Shown: piece after piece, positions 54,348 through 63,393 of the stretch | Numbering within the stretch: position 1 is the stretch's first letter | Layout of the letters: the number at the start of each line of letters is the position of its first letter | Assembly: GCA_041650055.1 (NCBI GenBank) | Contig: JBAZLV010000006.1 | Span: forward strand, 1 to 64,000 | Origin: JBAZLV01 sp041650055 | GTDB lineage: Bacteria > Nitrospirota > UBA9217 | Reading direction: 5' to 3' | DNA length: 64,000 bases | Translations under genes and position numbers: made by a program | The notes under the pieces: generated by a model | What the model was told of the DNA's origin: nothing | Seen by the model: the letters and a program-made list of their open reading frames with translations, nothing else | The model's database searches: none

Positions 54348-55607
54348 ATGACCTCCATGTCTGAACTGAAACGAATTGATCCTGAAGTTGCAAGCGCAAT
54401 TTCAGGAGAAGAAGAACGGGAAGCAAGCAAGATTGTTCTCATTGCTTCTGAGAATTATGTGAGCAAGGCAGTGCTTGAAGCGCAGGGCTCGGTGTTTACG
54501 AACAAATATGCCGAGGGCTATCCTAGCCGGCGCTATTACGGAGGTTGTGAATTTTCCGATCAGGTGGAATTGCTTGCAATCAATCGGGCCAAGAAGCTTT
54601 TTGGAGCCGAGCATGTCAATGTGCAGCCTCATTCCGGTTCCCAGGCAAATATGGCTGTGTATTTCAGCGTTCTCGGCTGCGGTGACACAATCCTGGGAAT
54701 GAGCCTTGCGCATGGCGGGCATTTGACTCATGGCGCATCAGTCAGTTTCTCAGGAATCATTTACAAATCCGTCGCTTATGGAGTAGATAAAAAAACAGAA
54801 CTCATTAATTATGATGAGCTTGAGCGTCTTGCCGTTGAGCACAAACCGAAATTGATTGTTTCCGGATTCAGTGCGTATTCTCGCGTGCTTGATTTTCCGA
54901 GATTCAGAAAAATAGCGGACAAGGTTGGCGCTTACCTCATGTGCGATATTGCCCACATCGCAGGTCTTGTTGCTGCAGGCGAACATCCCAGCCCGGTAGA
55001 GTACGCTGACTTTGTTACCAGCACGACCCATAAAACATTGCGCGGTCCGCGCGGTGGAATGATTATGTGTAAGGAAAAATTCGCAAAGGCAGTGGACAAG
55101 CAGATTTTCCCCGGCATCCAGGGCGGCCCGCTCGTGCATGTGATCGCGGCAAAGGCGGTCGCGTTTCAAGAGGCGCTTATGCCATCATTCAAGGCGTATC
55201 AGCGGCAGGTGCTCTTGAATGCGAAGGCGCTCGCAAAACGACTTACAGAAGAAGGCTTCCGAATCGTGTCAGGCGGGACTGATAATCACCTGATGCTGGT
55301 TGACTTAACTCAAAAGGGAATCACAGGCAAAGAAGCAGAAACAGCGCTTGATGCAGCGGGAATTACCTGCAATAAAAACAGTATTCCGTATGACCAGAAA
55401 CCGCCGATGATAACGAGCGGTATCCGGCTCGGCACCTCAATTGTAACTACCCGCGGAATGCAGGAAGCCGAGATGAAAACGATCGGGGATTTTATTTGTG
55501 AAGCGCTCAAGAATACGAATGCTCCTGAAAAGCTTGCGTCGATCAGAAACCGTACACGAGAATTTTGCAGCAAATATCCGGTGTTCGCGAACGGGAAAGG
55601 AGCTTAG
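54348..55607 (+). CDS. glyA: Serine hydroxymethyltransferase
   Basis: The protein has 419 residues (ATG at 54348 or 54357). PLP enzyme: IASENYVSKAVLEAQGSVFTNKYAEGYPSRRYYGG, NVQPHSGSQANMAVY, DIAHIAGLVAAG, STTHKTLRGPRGG (PLP Lys) and SGIRLGTS. Converts serine to glycine, charging tetrahydrofolate with a one-carbon unit. Confidence 0.97.
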   Translation: MTSMSELKRIDPEVASAISGEEEREASKIVLIASENYVSKAVLEAQGSVFTNKYAEGYPSRRYYGGCEFSDQVELLAINRAKKLFGAEHVNVQPHSGSQANMAVYFSVLGCGDTILGMSLAHGGHLTHGASVSFSGIIYKSVAYGVDKKTELINYDELERLAVEHKPKLIVSGFSAYSRVLDFPRFRKIADKVGAYLMCDIAHIAGLVAAGEHPSPVEYADFVTSTTHKTLRGPRGGMIMCKEKFAKAVDKQIFPGIQGGPLVHVIAAKAVAFQEALMPSFKAYQRQVLLNAKALAKRLTEEGFRIVSGGTDNHLMLVDLTQKGITGKEAETALDAAGITCNKNSIPYDQKPPMITSGIRLGTSIVTTRGMQEAEMKTIGDFICEALKNTNAPEKLASIRNRTREFCSKYPVFANGKGA

Positions 55608-55718
55608 GAACCACGGGGCTTCGCCACACGGATAAAACAGTGGTTTAATTAAATCCTGAATTTTTCTGTGCTGCAAGCTCTATACAGTGTGCATCCGTGG
55701 TTGCTATTCGCTATTATA

Positions 55719-56165
55719 ATGTCTCGTCCATCCTGGAATGAATATTTCATGGAGATTGCGCATCTTGTTAAGAAACGGGCGACGTGCAAGCGGCGCCAGG
55801 TTGGAGCCGTGCTCGTAAAAGACAAGAACATTCTCGCAACCGGCTACAACGGCGCTCCATCCGGAATCGAGCATTGTCTTGACCGAGGCTGTTTGCGCGA
55901 ACAAATGAATATCCCTTCAGGCGAGCGGCATGAGATATGCCGTGGTCTTCATGCGGAGCAGAACGCAATCATTCAGGCGGCCAAGCATGGCACATGCATC
56001 GAAGGAGCGATACTGTACTGCTCGAACCAGCCCTGCGGCATCTGCGCAAAGATGATTGTGAATGCAGGTGTCAAGCAAATTGTCTTTGAAGACGAGTATC
56101 CCGATCCTTTAGCAGAGGAAATACTAAAGGAATCAGGGATCATGATTACGCAGTACAAGAAGTGA
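55719..56165 (+). CDS. Deoxycytidylate (dCMP) deaminase
   Basis: The protein has 148 residues from the ATG at 55719 (MSRPSWNEYFMEIA), the family start. Zinc deaminase motifs: GLHAEQNAIIQAA (HAE) and SNQPCGICAKM (PCxxC). Makes dUMP for thymidylate synthesis, fitting its place between glyA and nrdR. A TATAAT at 55715-55720 overlaps the start codon, which is odd and probably fortuitous. Confidence 0.95.
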   Translation: MSRPSWNEYFMEIAHLVKKRATCKRRQVGAVLVKDKNILATGYNGAPSGIEHCLDRGCLREQMNIPSGERHEICRGLHAEQNAIIQAAKHGTCIEGAILYCSNQPCGICAKMIVNAGVKQIVFEDEYPDPLAEEILKESGIMITQYKK

Positions 56166-56274
56166 CGATCTCGAAATTCGAATATCGAAATGCGAAATAT
56201 ATCAAAGAAACAAAATTCAAATCGTAAGCCAGGTTTTTCACGTTTAGGATTTAGAAATTAGTATTTAGAGTTTG
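56166..56274. repeat. A/T-rich short-period repeat, copy 8
   Basis: CTCGAAATTCGAATATCGAA, ATGCGAAATATATCAAAG, then GTTTAGGATTTAGAAATTAG. It fills the gap between the deaminase gene and nrdR and shares GTTTAGGATTTAG with copy 1. Confidence 0.6.
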
Positions 56275-56285
56275 TTGACAACCTT

Positions 56286-56849
56286 ATGCGATGTCCTTAC
56301 TGTTCCAGTCTTGACAACAAAGTCGTGGATTCTCGGATGGGAAAGGAAGGGGAATCCATCCGCCGAAGGCGCGAGTGTTTGAAGTGTGAAGGCCGGTTTA
56401 CCACGTACGAGCGCGTCGAGGAAGTGCTTCCACTGGTCATTAAGAAAGATGGCAGGCGCGAACCGTTTGAACGCAACAAAATTCTGAGTGGTCTCAAAAA
56501 GGCCTGTGAAAAACGCCGCATCAGCATGGACGTGCTGGAAAAGACCGTGGATGAAATTGAGAAGTCGCTCCAGGAAAAAGGTCTTAAAGAAGTTCCCAGT
56601 ACACTGATAGGCGCAGAAGTCATGGAGCGGCTGCATAAATTGGATGAAGTTGCGTATGTCCGGTTCGCTTCTGTGTATCGTTCATTTAAAGATATCAACG
56701 AATTTATGAGCGAACTAAAAGATATTTTAAGCACCAAGGAAACTGCCGCACTGCCTAAGCCGCATTTGGAAAAACACGAAAAAAAAGAAAAAGAAGAGGC
56801 AAAGAAAAAAATTGATGAAGAAGAGATGTCACTTCCCCTCGATTCATAA
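56286..56849 (+). CDS. nrdR: Transcriptional repressor NrdR
   Basis: The protein has 187 residues, longer than the usual 150-160. Zinc ribbon MRCPYC ... ECLKCEGRFTTYERVE (Cys3, 6, 31, 34), ATP-cone (VIKKDGRREPFERNKILSGLKKACEKRRIS to RFASVYRSFKDI). It senses dNTP level and represses ribonucleotide reductase genes. The extra C-terminal 35 residues are Lys/Glu-rich (KHEKKEKEEAKKKIDEEE) and not conserved. Confidence 0.96.
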   Translation: MRCPYCSSLDNKVVDSRMGKEGESIRRRRECLKCEGRFTTYERVEEVLPLVIKKDGRREPFERNKILSGLKKACEKRRISMDVLEKTVDEIEKSLQEKGLKEVPSTLIGAEVMERLHKLDEVAYVRFASVYRSFKDINEFMSELKDILSTKETAALPKPHLEKHEKKEKEEAKKKIDEEEMSLPLDS

Positions 56850-56863
56850 TACTCATTTCGCTT

Positions 56864-59026
56864 ATGTCTGATCTTGTGGCGGATATAGCGGTCGGCGTAG
56901 CAGTCCAGAAAACATTCCATTACAGCATTCCTCAACATCTTCGCGATTATCTGAAACTCGGTTCACGCGTTCTTGTTCCGTTCGGAAGCCGAAAGTTACC
57001 GGGAACGATCATCGGCTTTCCCCAGCAAAGCACAAAAGCCGGATTAAAATCAATTCTCGAAATTCTCGAACATCCCATTCCTCCTGATCTTTTGTCTCTT
57101 GCGATATGGATGTCAGATTACTATATCCATCCGATTGGCCTTACAATTGAAACGCTTGTTCCGAAAGCGTTGATGAAGGCTAAACCGAAAAAGAAAAAGA
57201 TTGTTCGGCTGTTGAAGGACGTGCAGGGTTTGAAGGGGAAGAAGCAGGCCACGCTTATGGCGCTGGTTTGTCAAGAAAAGGAAATCGATCTTGAGCTTTT
57301 ATCCGGCTTTTCTTCCGTTACCATCCAATCGCTTGTTGAATACGAGTGCATTGAAATTGTAGAGCAGGAGATTCTTGATTCGGCAACTGAGGCGTTCGTT
57401 CCTTCTATTGCTCCTGCCCTTGTTCCTGAACAGAGAGAAGCGGTGCAGAGCATCACCGACAAAATTGCTCAAAATAGTTTCGGCGTTTTTCTGCTTCATG
57501 GGATAACCGGCAGTGGAAAGACAGAAGTGTACCTTCATGCTATTGCAGCTCTGAAAGGATCGGGAAAGGGCGCCATTGTTCTTGTTCCTGAAATTGCGCT
57601 GACGCCGCAGCTTGTGAACCGGTTCAAGCAGCGATTTCATACACGTGTTGCGGTTCTGCATAGCGGCCAGACGGACAGGGAACGAGCGGATGAATATCGA
57701 AGAATCATAACCGGCCAGGTAGATGTGGCTATTGGTGCACGTTCGGCTGTTTTTGCGCCGTTTGAAAAAATCGGACTTATTGTGGTCGATGAAGAGCATG
57801 AAACTTCTTACAAACAGGATGATGGCCTGCGTTATCACGCTCGTGACATTGCGATCATGCGCGCGAAACTTCAGAATGCTGTTGCCGTTCTCGGCTCCGC
57901 AACGCCGTCGCTCGAAAGCTATTATAATGCTAAAAACGGGAAGTATCAGTATCTTCATCTTCCTTCGCGCATCGATGATCGACCGCTACCAAGTGTTGCT
58001 CTTGTGGATATGAAGCCGCTGGCATCAACGGCTCCTTTTTCACCTGCATTATTGGAATTCATAAAAAAACGTCTTGACGAAAAGGAACAGATACTCTTGC
58101 TCCTGAACCGGCGAGGGTTTTCATCAGTGCTTCTTTGCAAGGATTGCGGTATAGCAGTTTTGTGTCCAAGTTGCAGCGTTTCTCTCACCTATCACAAATC
58201 TGTACAAAAACTCAAATGCCATTACTGCGGATATGATGTCAAGCCGCCAGATAAATGCTCTTGTTGTGCTGGCACTGACATGAAATTAATAGGGACGGGC
58301 ACGCAAAAAATCGAGGAAGAGCTTTTAAAGTTTTTTCCAGAGGCGCGACTTAGGAGAATGGATAGCGATGCCATAAAAGGAAAAGATGCCTACGATGCAT
58401 TGCTCAAAAAAGTTGACCGGAGAGAAGTCGATATCCTGCTCGGAACACAGATGATTGCCAAAGGCCATGACTTTCCCTTCGTGACCCTCGTTGGAGTAGT
58501 GGATGCTGATACAGGTTTGAATTTCCCCGACTTTCGAGCAGCAGAAAAAACGTTTCAGCTTATGACTCAGGCTGCAGGTAGGGCAGGCAGGGGCGAATTG
58601 GGCGGTGAAGTGATTATCCAGACCATGAACCCGAATCATTACGCAATTCGGCATAGCCGGACACACGATTATGAAGGGTTCTATAATGAAGAGATCAAAT
58701 ACCGCACAGAGCTGAATTACCCGCCGATTACCAGAATCATCAAGATAGAAATCAAGAGCTTGAATGAGAACAATGCACTTCAGGCAGCAATCACTGCAGC
58801 TCAACATATCCGCAGCCTGATGCGCGGAAAAGACGTTGCCCTCCTTGGTCCCGCACCAGCGCCAATTTCACGTGTCCGCAGTCATTATCGATTTCATCTT
58901 CTGCTCCTGTCGAGCAAACGTGAAAAAATCAGGTCGCTTGCAATAGAAGGAAGAAACAAGGTGGAGGAGAAATACGGTAGAAAATGTAGAGTGATTATTG
59001 ATGTCGATCCAGTGAATTTGATGTAG
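56864..59026 (+). CDS. priA: Primosomal protein N' (replication restart helicase)
   Basis: The protein has 720 residues. The 3'-end-binding domain is at the N-terminus (KTFHYSIPQHL, GSRVLVPFGSRKLPGTIIGF); helicase domain with GITGSGKTEVY (Walker A), VDEEHETSYKQDD (DEEH), GSATPSLESY, LLLNRRGFSSVLLCKDCG; zinc-binding insert (CPSCSVSLTYH ... CHYCGYDVKPPDKCSCC); GTQMIAKGHDFP and QAAGRAGRGELGG. It reloads the replisome at stalled forks. Confidence 0.97.
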   Translation: MSDLVADIAVGVAVQKTFHYSIPQHLRDYLKLGSRVLVPFGSRKLPGTIIGFPQQSTKAGLKSILEILEHPIPPDLLSLAIWMSDYYIHPIGLTIETLVPKALMKAKPKKKKIVRLLKDVQGLKGKKQATLMALVCQEKEIDLELLSGFSSVTIQSLVEYECIEIVEQEILDSATEAFVPSIAPALVPEQREAVQSITDKIAQNSFGVFLLHGITGSGKTEVYLHAIAALKGSGKGAIVLVPEIALTPQLVNRFKQRFHTRVAVLHSGQTDRERADEYRRIITGQVDVAIGARSAVFAPFEKIGLIVVDEEHETSYKQDDGLRYHARDIAIMRAKLQNAVAVLGSATPSLESYYNAKNGKYQYLHLPSRIDDRPLPSVALVDMKPLASTAPFSPALLEFIKKRLDEKEQILLLLNRRGFSSVLLCKDCGIAVLCPSCSVSLTYHKSVQKLKCHYCGYDVKPPDKCSCCAGTDMKLIGTGTQKIEEELLKFFPEARLRRMDSDAIKGKDAYDALLKKVDRREVDILLGTQMIAKGHDFPFVTLVGVVDADTGLNFPDFRAAEKTFQLMTQAAGRAGRGELGGEVIIQTMNPNHYAIRHSRTHDYEGFYNEEIKYRTELNYPPITRIIKIEIKSLNENNALQAAITAAQHIRSLMRGKDVALLGPAPAPISRVRSHYRFHLLLLSSKREKIRSLAIEGRNKVEEKYGRKCRVIIDVDPVNLM

Positions 59027-59066
59027 AGTATTAATAATCTCATAATAAGCTGTACATACTCTAATA

Positions 59067-59136
59067 TGTCATCCCCGAATACATCTATCGGGGATACGGT
59101 TTTATACCAGATTCCCGATTAATACCTCGGGAATGA
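59067..59136. repeat. Dispersed double-hairpin repeat (TGTCATCCCCG family)
   Basis: ATCCCCGA/TCGGGGAT and ATTCCCG/CGGGAAT hairpins in tandem, of the same type as 5009-5084. Confidence 0.75.
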
Positions 59137-59264
59137 GTTCTCCTGATGTCGTTACTATTTTGAGAGCGTTAACAACTGTTTTCATCTTGCCTTTTATCGA
59201 CGATTGTAATATCTTAAAAATGTATTCATTGTAACCAGCAAGTGCTTTGCAGGAGGAAATTGCG

Positions 59265-59504
59265 ATGGCAACGATGACTGACCGTATTACCGTCAATCCT
59301 GAAATATGCATGGGACAGCCCACTGTTCGTGGAATGCGTATCACGGTTGCCTTTGTTCTTAAATTATTGGCATCGGGTATGGGTCATGCAGAAATATTAA
59401 AGGCGTATCCAGAACTTGAAGAAGACGATATAAAGCAATGCATGGAATACGCGGCATGGCTTGCGGGAGACTATCACCGGCCGTTTCAGGCTCATACAAA
59501 GTAA
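59265..59504 (+). CDS. DUF433 antitoxin-like protein
   Basis: The protein has 79 residues from the ATG at 59265, with AGGAGGAA upstream. DUF433 pattern: ITVNPEICMGQPTVRGMRITVAFVLKLLASGMGHAEILKAYPELEEDDIKQCMEYAAWL. DUF433 proteins are winged or helix-turn-helix antitoxin-like; this one is followed 12 nt later by a DUF5615 PIN-like gene, the standard partner. Confidence 0.92.
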   Translation: MATMTDRITVNPEICMGQPTVRGMRITVAFVLKLLASGMGHAEILKAYPELEEDDIKQCMEYAAWLAGDYHRPFQAHTK

Positions 59505-59516
59505 CGTACCCTACCC

Positions 59517-59882
59517 ATGAATTTTATCGCTGATATGCATATCTCACCGCTTACGGTGGCAGCATTACGCAACGCAGGTTACGCGATAATCCGTGTTACT
59601 GAGAAACTTCCCGCCACATCATCTGATAAAGAAATAGTTCAACTGGCAGATCAAGATAAAGCAACCATCATTACGCAGGACCTGGATTTTACCGCTATTG
59701 TTGCGCAAAGCGGACTCCAGGGACCAAGTATCATATCTTTGCGGGTTGCCGACGCAAAACCGCAGGCAATTACAGCCCTACTGAAAAAGGTTTTACCTCT
59801 TGTTGAAGCGGATATTGCAAAAGGGGCACTCATTTCAGTAGATGACGAGGGATACCGCATCCGTAGGTTGCCCATTGGATGA
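59517..59882 (+). CDS. DUF5615 PIN-like toxin
   Basis: The protein has 121 residues. Mut7-C/DUF5615 PIN-like RNase fold: MNFIADMHISP (first acidic), VQLADQDKATIITQDLDF (second acidic pair) and SIISLRVADAKP. Probably a small RNase that acts as toxin or as RNA-processing factor paired with the DUF433 protein. A DxD is present so activity is plausible. Confidence 0.88.
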   Translation: MNFIADMHISPLTVAALRNAGYAIIRVTEKLPATSSDKEIVQLADQDKATIITQDLDFTAIVAQSGLQGPSIISLRVADAKPQAITALLKKVLPLVEADIAKGALISVDDEGYRIRRLPIG

Positions 59883-59938
59883 TACAATAAAAATTAATAC
59901 AGAGTTGATTATTAGTAGATGTTTCCGTTGAGATAATA

Positions 59939-59976
59939 CCTGGTTCTCCCTGCGCTTCAATCCCGTGAGAACCAGG
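59939..59976. repeat. Perfect 10-bp inverted repeat before the HNH-type gene
   Basis: CCTGGTTCTC ... GAGAACCAGG with an 18-nt loop. No T-run, so not a clear terminator; the following 50 nt (GTCCCTACGGGCTACGGCTT and on) hold no further feature I can name. The gap 59883-60035 otherwise contains nothing. Confidence 0.55.
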
Positions 59977-60035
59977 AGTTCAAGATCTATACGTCCCTAC
60001 GGGCTACGGCTTAACTGCACGATTAGATTGTGGGC

Positions 60036-61061
60036 ATGACAACAAAAAAGACATCTGCAGATGATTCCGATTTGTACGATCTAATTGATCGATTAAAAGA
60101 TCGTGCATTCGATCCCTCCTATTGTTTCCTATGTGCAAATCATTTTGATAAGGTACATTTGACGGCTGAGCATGTGATTCCACAGTGGGCGCAGCGCCGG
60201 TTTGATTTATGGAATCAGCAGCTTGTACTGCTTAACGGAACTAGCCTCCTTTATCGACAAATTACTGTCCCATGCTGTGAAGAATGCAATAAGTACAGAC
60301 TCCAACCTATTGAGACTACAGTTTCTTCTGCCGTTAGCCGGGGAGTTGACGCGGTTCGTGCAGTAGGTCGCAATACCCTCTTTCTGTGGTTAGGTAAGAT
60401 CTTTTATGGCATTTTATATCGCGAGCTAAGCTTGCTGCTCGATCGGAGCTCTTCGGATGGGCTCACTATCGCGACACCTAAAATGCTCCACTCACTTGAG
60501 ACACACCTTTTATTTTTACAGGCTGCTCGAGAGAAGGTTGAAATGGTCAACTTTACGCCCGGATCCATTTACATATTCAGATGTCAGGCACTAAAAAATT
60601 TTAGATTGCAATGGGATTTCTGTGACAATATCGATACAATGTTCATCGCAATACGTATGGGTGAAGTCGGCATCATAGGTATTCTTGGGGACGGCGGAGC
60701 TCAAATGATTTATGAGAGCGCATACCGCCCGCTAGAACAACTTCCTCTCCACCCGATCCAATTTCGCGAACTCTGTGCTCACTTTTCATACCGTGCCACC
60801 TTGGCAACGCGGACTCCGAAGCTCGTGGCAATTTCTGGCGCACCTCATCAGATATATCAGAATCCTCTTGGTGGTTTCAGCATGAAGCCATATTTTGATG
60901 AGTGGGTTGAAAAAGATTACGCTCAATTGTTAGCCAACTATACAGGATGCCCTTTCGAAATCGCCTATTTACCACCTGACCAGGTAAAAACTTGGTTGCA
61001 TGACCGAGATGGTAATCTTCTTTATTTAGATTTCGAAACGAATCCTATTATGCCGCGATAG
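60036..61061 (+). CDS. HNH-type zinc-binding protein, function unknown
   Basis: The protein has 341 residues from the ATG at 60036 (a GTG lies 6 nt upstream; no strong ribosome site). An N-terminal treble-clef HNH-like module is visible: YCFLCANHF (CxxC), LTAEHVIPQWAQRRF (EHxIPxW) and ITVPCCEECNKY (CxxCN). The remaining 240 residues are unfamiliar: a helical region and SIYIFRCQALKNFRLQWDFCD, GIIGILGDGG. Such HNH-plus-unknown proteins are often found in accessory or defence settings; function here is unknown. Confidence 0.7.
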   Translation: MTTKKTSADDSDLYDLIDRLKDRAFDPSYCFLCANHFDKVHLTAEHVIPQWAQRRFDLWNQQLVLLNGTSLLYRQITVPCCEECNKYRLQPIETTVSSAVSRGVDAVRAVGRNTLFLWLGKIFYGILYRELSLLLDRSSSDGLTIATPKMLHSLETHLLFLQAAREKVEMVNFTPGSIYIFRCQALKNFRLQWDFCDNIDTMFIAIRMGEVGIIGILGDGGAQMIYESAYRPLEQLPLHPIQFRELCAHFSYRATLATRTPKLVAISGAPHQIYQNPLGGFSMKPYFDEWVEKDYAQLLANYTGCPFEIAYLPPDQVKTWLHDRDGNLLYLDFETNPIMPR

Positions 61062-61288
61062 CATCAAAGTCTTTGTCATCTAACAAAACAGTCGAATGGT
61101 CGCTTATCTTATGCAGCTCCTTGAACTGAATAAAAAAAATTAAGGCTCGTTCAAATGCGAAGCCCATCTTTTCAAAATAATTTGGTGATGAGGTTTTCAC
61201 TTGATAATTCTATCCTATCGGCTACAATCACTCATTCAATACTATATTAAATGAGAGGCTACGTATAAGGTTGATCTTTTAAACCTGA
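61062..61288. other. Intergenic stretch without a recognised feature
   Basis: A/T-rich; no gene, repeat or strong hairpin seen before the hairpin repeat at 61289. Confidence 0.5.
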
Positions 61289-61308
61289 ATTCCCATTTGC
61301 ATGGGAAT
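61289..61308. repeat. Short hairpin of the dispersed family, before smpB
   Basis: ATTCCCAT/ATGGGAAT with a TTGC loop, followed by GACAAAG; half of the double unit seen elsewhere. Only 17 bp before the smpB start. Confidence 0.65.
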
Positions 61309-61325
61309 GACAAAGAAATTTAACC

Positions 61326-61796
61326 ATGACTGAAAAAAAACAACAAGACACCGCAGTTGCCACGAACCGTAAGGCACATCACGATTACTTCATTGAAGAG
61401 ACGATCGAAGCAGGAGTCGTTCTCCAAGGAACAGAAGTGAAATCACTGCGCCTGGGACTTGCGAATTTGACCGATAGCTACGCTATTGTTAAAAACAATG
61501 AGCTGTTCCTCCTGAACGTGAATATCAGCCCTTATCCGCATGGCAACATTATGAATCACGAGCCGCTTCGTACGCGGAAACTTCTCGTGCACAAGGAAGA
61601 GATTCGAAAGCTGATTGGCAAGATTATGCAAAAAGGCTTTACTCTTATTCCACTTAAAATCTATTTTGTCCGAGGCAAGGCAAAGGTGTTGATCGGTCTT
61701 GCCAAGGGTAAAAAGGCTTTTGATAAACGGGAAACCATCAAGGAAAAAGAATCGAAACGTGAAGTTGAACGTGCTGTAAAAGAACGCAATAAATAA
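61326..61796 (+). CDS. smpB: SsrA-binding protein
   Basis: The protein has 156 residues. RKAHHDYFIEETIEAGVVLQGTEVKSLRLGLANLTDSYAIV, NISPYPHGNIMNHEPLRTRKLL and KIYFVRGKAKVLIGLAKGKKAFDKRETIKEKES are SmpB blocks, including the basic tail that enters the ribosome. It brings tmRNA to stalled ribosomes. The ssrA gene is not in this window. Confidence 0.97.
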   Translation: MTEKKQQDTAVATNRKAHHDYFIEETIEAGVVLQGTEVKSLRLGLANLTDSYAIVKNNELFLLNVNISPYPHGNIMNHEPLRTRKLLVHKEEIRKLIGKIMQKGFTLIPLKIYFVRGKAKVLIGLAKGKKAFDKRETIKEKESKREVERAVKERNK

Positions 61797-61886
61797 GTCA
61801 CCTCTTTCCTTTTCGTTCCATCTCATACCTCAAATTCTATGATATAGTATTGCGGTAAGCTCAAATTTTTACAAGGCTTGGACAGA

Positions 61887-63380
61887 ATGGATAACCACCT
61901 ATTTCCCGGAGAAAAAATAGAAGGGGTCACGATTCCCCGGCTTTTTCAGAAGCTTTATTCTGAGAAAAAAACAGGTGTTCTTGCGTTTGAACGGAATCAA
62001 ATTTTAAAACACATCTTTTTTTATGCCGGCTACATTGTCTATGCCACTTCCAATCAGAAAGAAGATAGTCTTGGGAAACGGCTCCTAAAAGCCGGCATCA
62101 TCACGCAGCAACAAGCCGATGCCATTTCTGAACTCTACGAGAAAACACACAAAGCAGAAGGGATCAGTCTTGTCGATTTAGGATTTATTACGCCCCGGGA
62201 GTTAGCTATTGAGGTAAAGAACCAGGTAAAACAGATTATTATCAGTCTCTTTAACTGGCAGGAGGGGCGCTATTGGTTTGAGGAGGGAGAGCAGTCACCT
62301 GCTTACAGCATTCCGCTCCAAATCAGCATTGGCAATCTTATCATCGAGGGACTTCAGGAAATTGAATGGAAGATCGTTCGTAAATGGATTCCTCCCTTGC
62401 AAACCGTTTTTCGTCCAACCAATGACCCTTCTTTTCTTTTTCAGGGAGCGGAACTTACCCCTGATCAGCAGGCAGTCCTTCTTCTGATCGATGGAACGAA
62501 TACCATTGAGAAAATTTGTTCCCTCTCGGGAATCGGTGATTACAATACCCTGAAGGCTCTCTATGTACTCCGGGCCTTACAAATGGTTGAACAAGGCGCA
62601 ATACAAACCGAAGAAGAAAAAATATTTGCACGAGATGTGGTCCAGAATGTCGTCTCCTCTTCATCACGAGCTGTGGAATCCCAAGAGACAGCTGGCATAA
62701 CCAGGGAAGAACTTCATGCTGCATATAAAAAATTGCGCGCGCAAACGCATTATGAGGTGCTTGGCGTGGGCAGGGAAGATACTGCGCCGGCCATTAAAAA
62801 AGCGTATTTTTCTTTAGCAAAACTCTATCACCCTGACCGACACTTTTTTACTGACATGGGTGATATGAAAGAGAAACTAGAGGCACTCTTTCATGCGATT
62901 CATGATGCGTATGAAACACTTGCTGATCGAACAAAACGTGCAGAATATGATCGTCAACTTTCCCAAAAATCGAAGCAACAACCCGATGCCGAAGAGGAAG
63001 CGCATCCCGAGCCTTTATCCAACAAGGAAATAGCAGCATTGCAGTTTGAGAGAGGAATCGAGGAATTTCGCAATGGCAATTTTTGGGGAGCAGACGAGGC
63101 CTTTCAATGGGCCCTCCGGCTGGAACCTGATAATGCCCGGTTCATATTTCACCGGGGGCTCACGCTCTCACGGATTCCGCGCAGGGGGCATGAAGCGGAA
63201 GAATATTTTGCAAAGGCAATCAGGCTCGCGCCATCGAATCCAAATTACTTTCTTGAATTCGGAAATTTTTGTTTACGAAGCGGCTTGAAAAAGAAGGCGC
63301 TTCATATCTGGAAGGCTGGCTTGAAAAGAAACCCTGATTTTAAAGATATTAAGCAAGCAATAAAAGAAAACAGTGGGTAA
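61887..63380 (+). CDS. DUF4388 (PATAN)-DnaJ-TPR fusion protein
   Basis: The protein has 497 residues from the ATG at 61887 (AAGG upstream; TTG at 61878 possible). Order: an N-terminal DUF4388/PATAN-like domain (TIPRLFQKLYSEKKTGVLAFERNQ, then LGKRLLKAGIITQQQADAI and FNWQEGRYWFEEGE), a middle region, a J domain near residues 285-355 (HYEVLGVGREDTAPAIKKAYFSLAKLYHPDRHF, HPD intact) and C-terminal TPR-like repeats. PATAN domains are linked to bacterial signalling; the J domain suggests recruitment of DnaK. Likely a signalling or scaffold protein. Confidence 0.85.
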   Translation: MDNHLFPGEKIEGVTIPRLFQKLYSEKKTGVLAFERNQILKHIFFYAGYIVYATSNQKEDSLGKRLLKAGIITQQQADAISELYEKTHKAEGISLVDLGFITPRELAIEVKNQVKQIIISLFNWQEGRYWFEEGEQSPAYSIPLQISIGNLIIEGLQEIEWKIVRKWIPPLQTVFRPTNDPSFLFQGAELTPDQQAVLLLIDGTNTIEKICSLSGIGDYNTLKALYVLRALQMVEQGAIQTEEEKIFARDVVQNVVSSSSRAVESQETAGITREELHAAYKKLRAQTHYEVLGVGREDTAPAIKKAYFSLAKLYHPDRHFFTDMGDMKEKLEALFHAIHDAYETLADRTKRAEYDRQLSQKSKQQPDAEEEAHPEPLSNKEIAALQFERGIEEFRNGNFWGADEAFQWALRLEPDNARFIFHRGLTLSRIPRRGHEAEEYFAKAIRLAPSNPNYFLEFGNFCLRSGLKKKALHIWKAGLKRNPDFKDIKQAIKENSG

Positions 63381-63393
63381 GGTAACACGAACG

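Noticed and set aside
60005..61090. Integron attC sites flanking the HNH-type gene (GCTTAAC near 60009, ATCTAAC near 61079)
   Set aside because: Both match RYYYAAC, but no properly spaced GTTRRRY partner or paired stem is present, and there is no integrase nearby.
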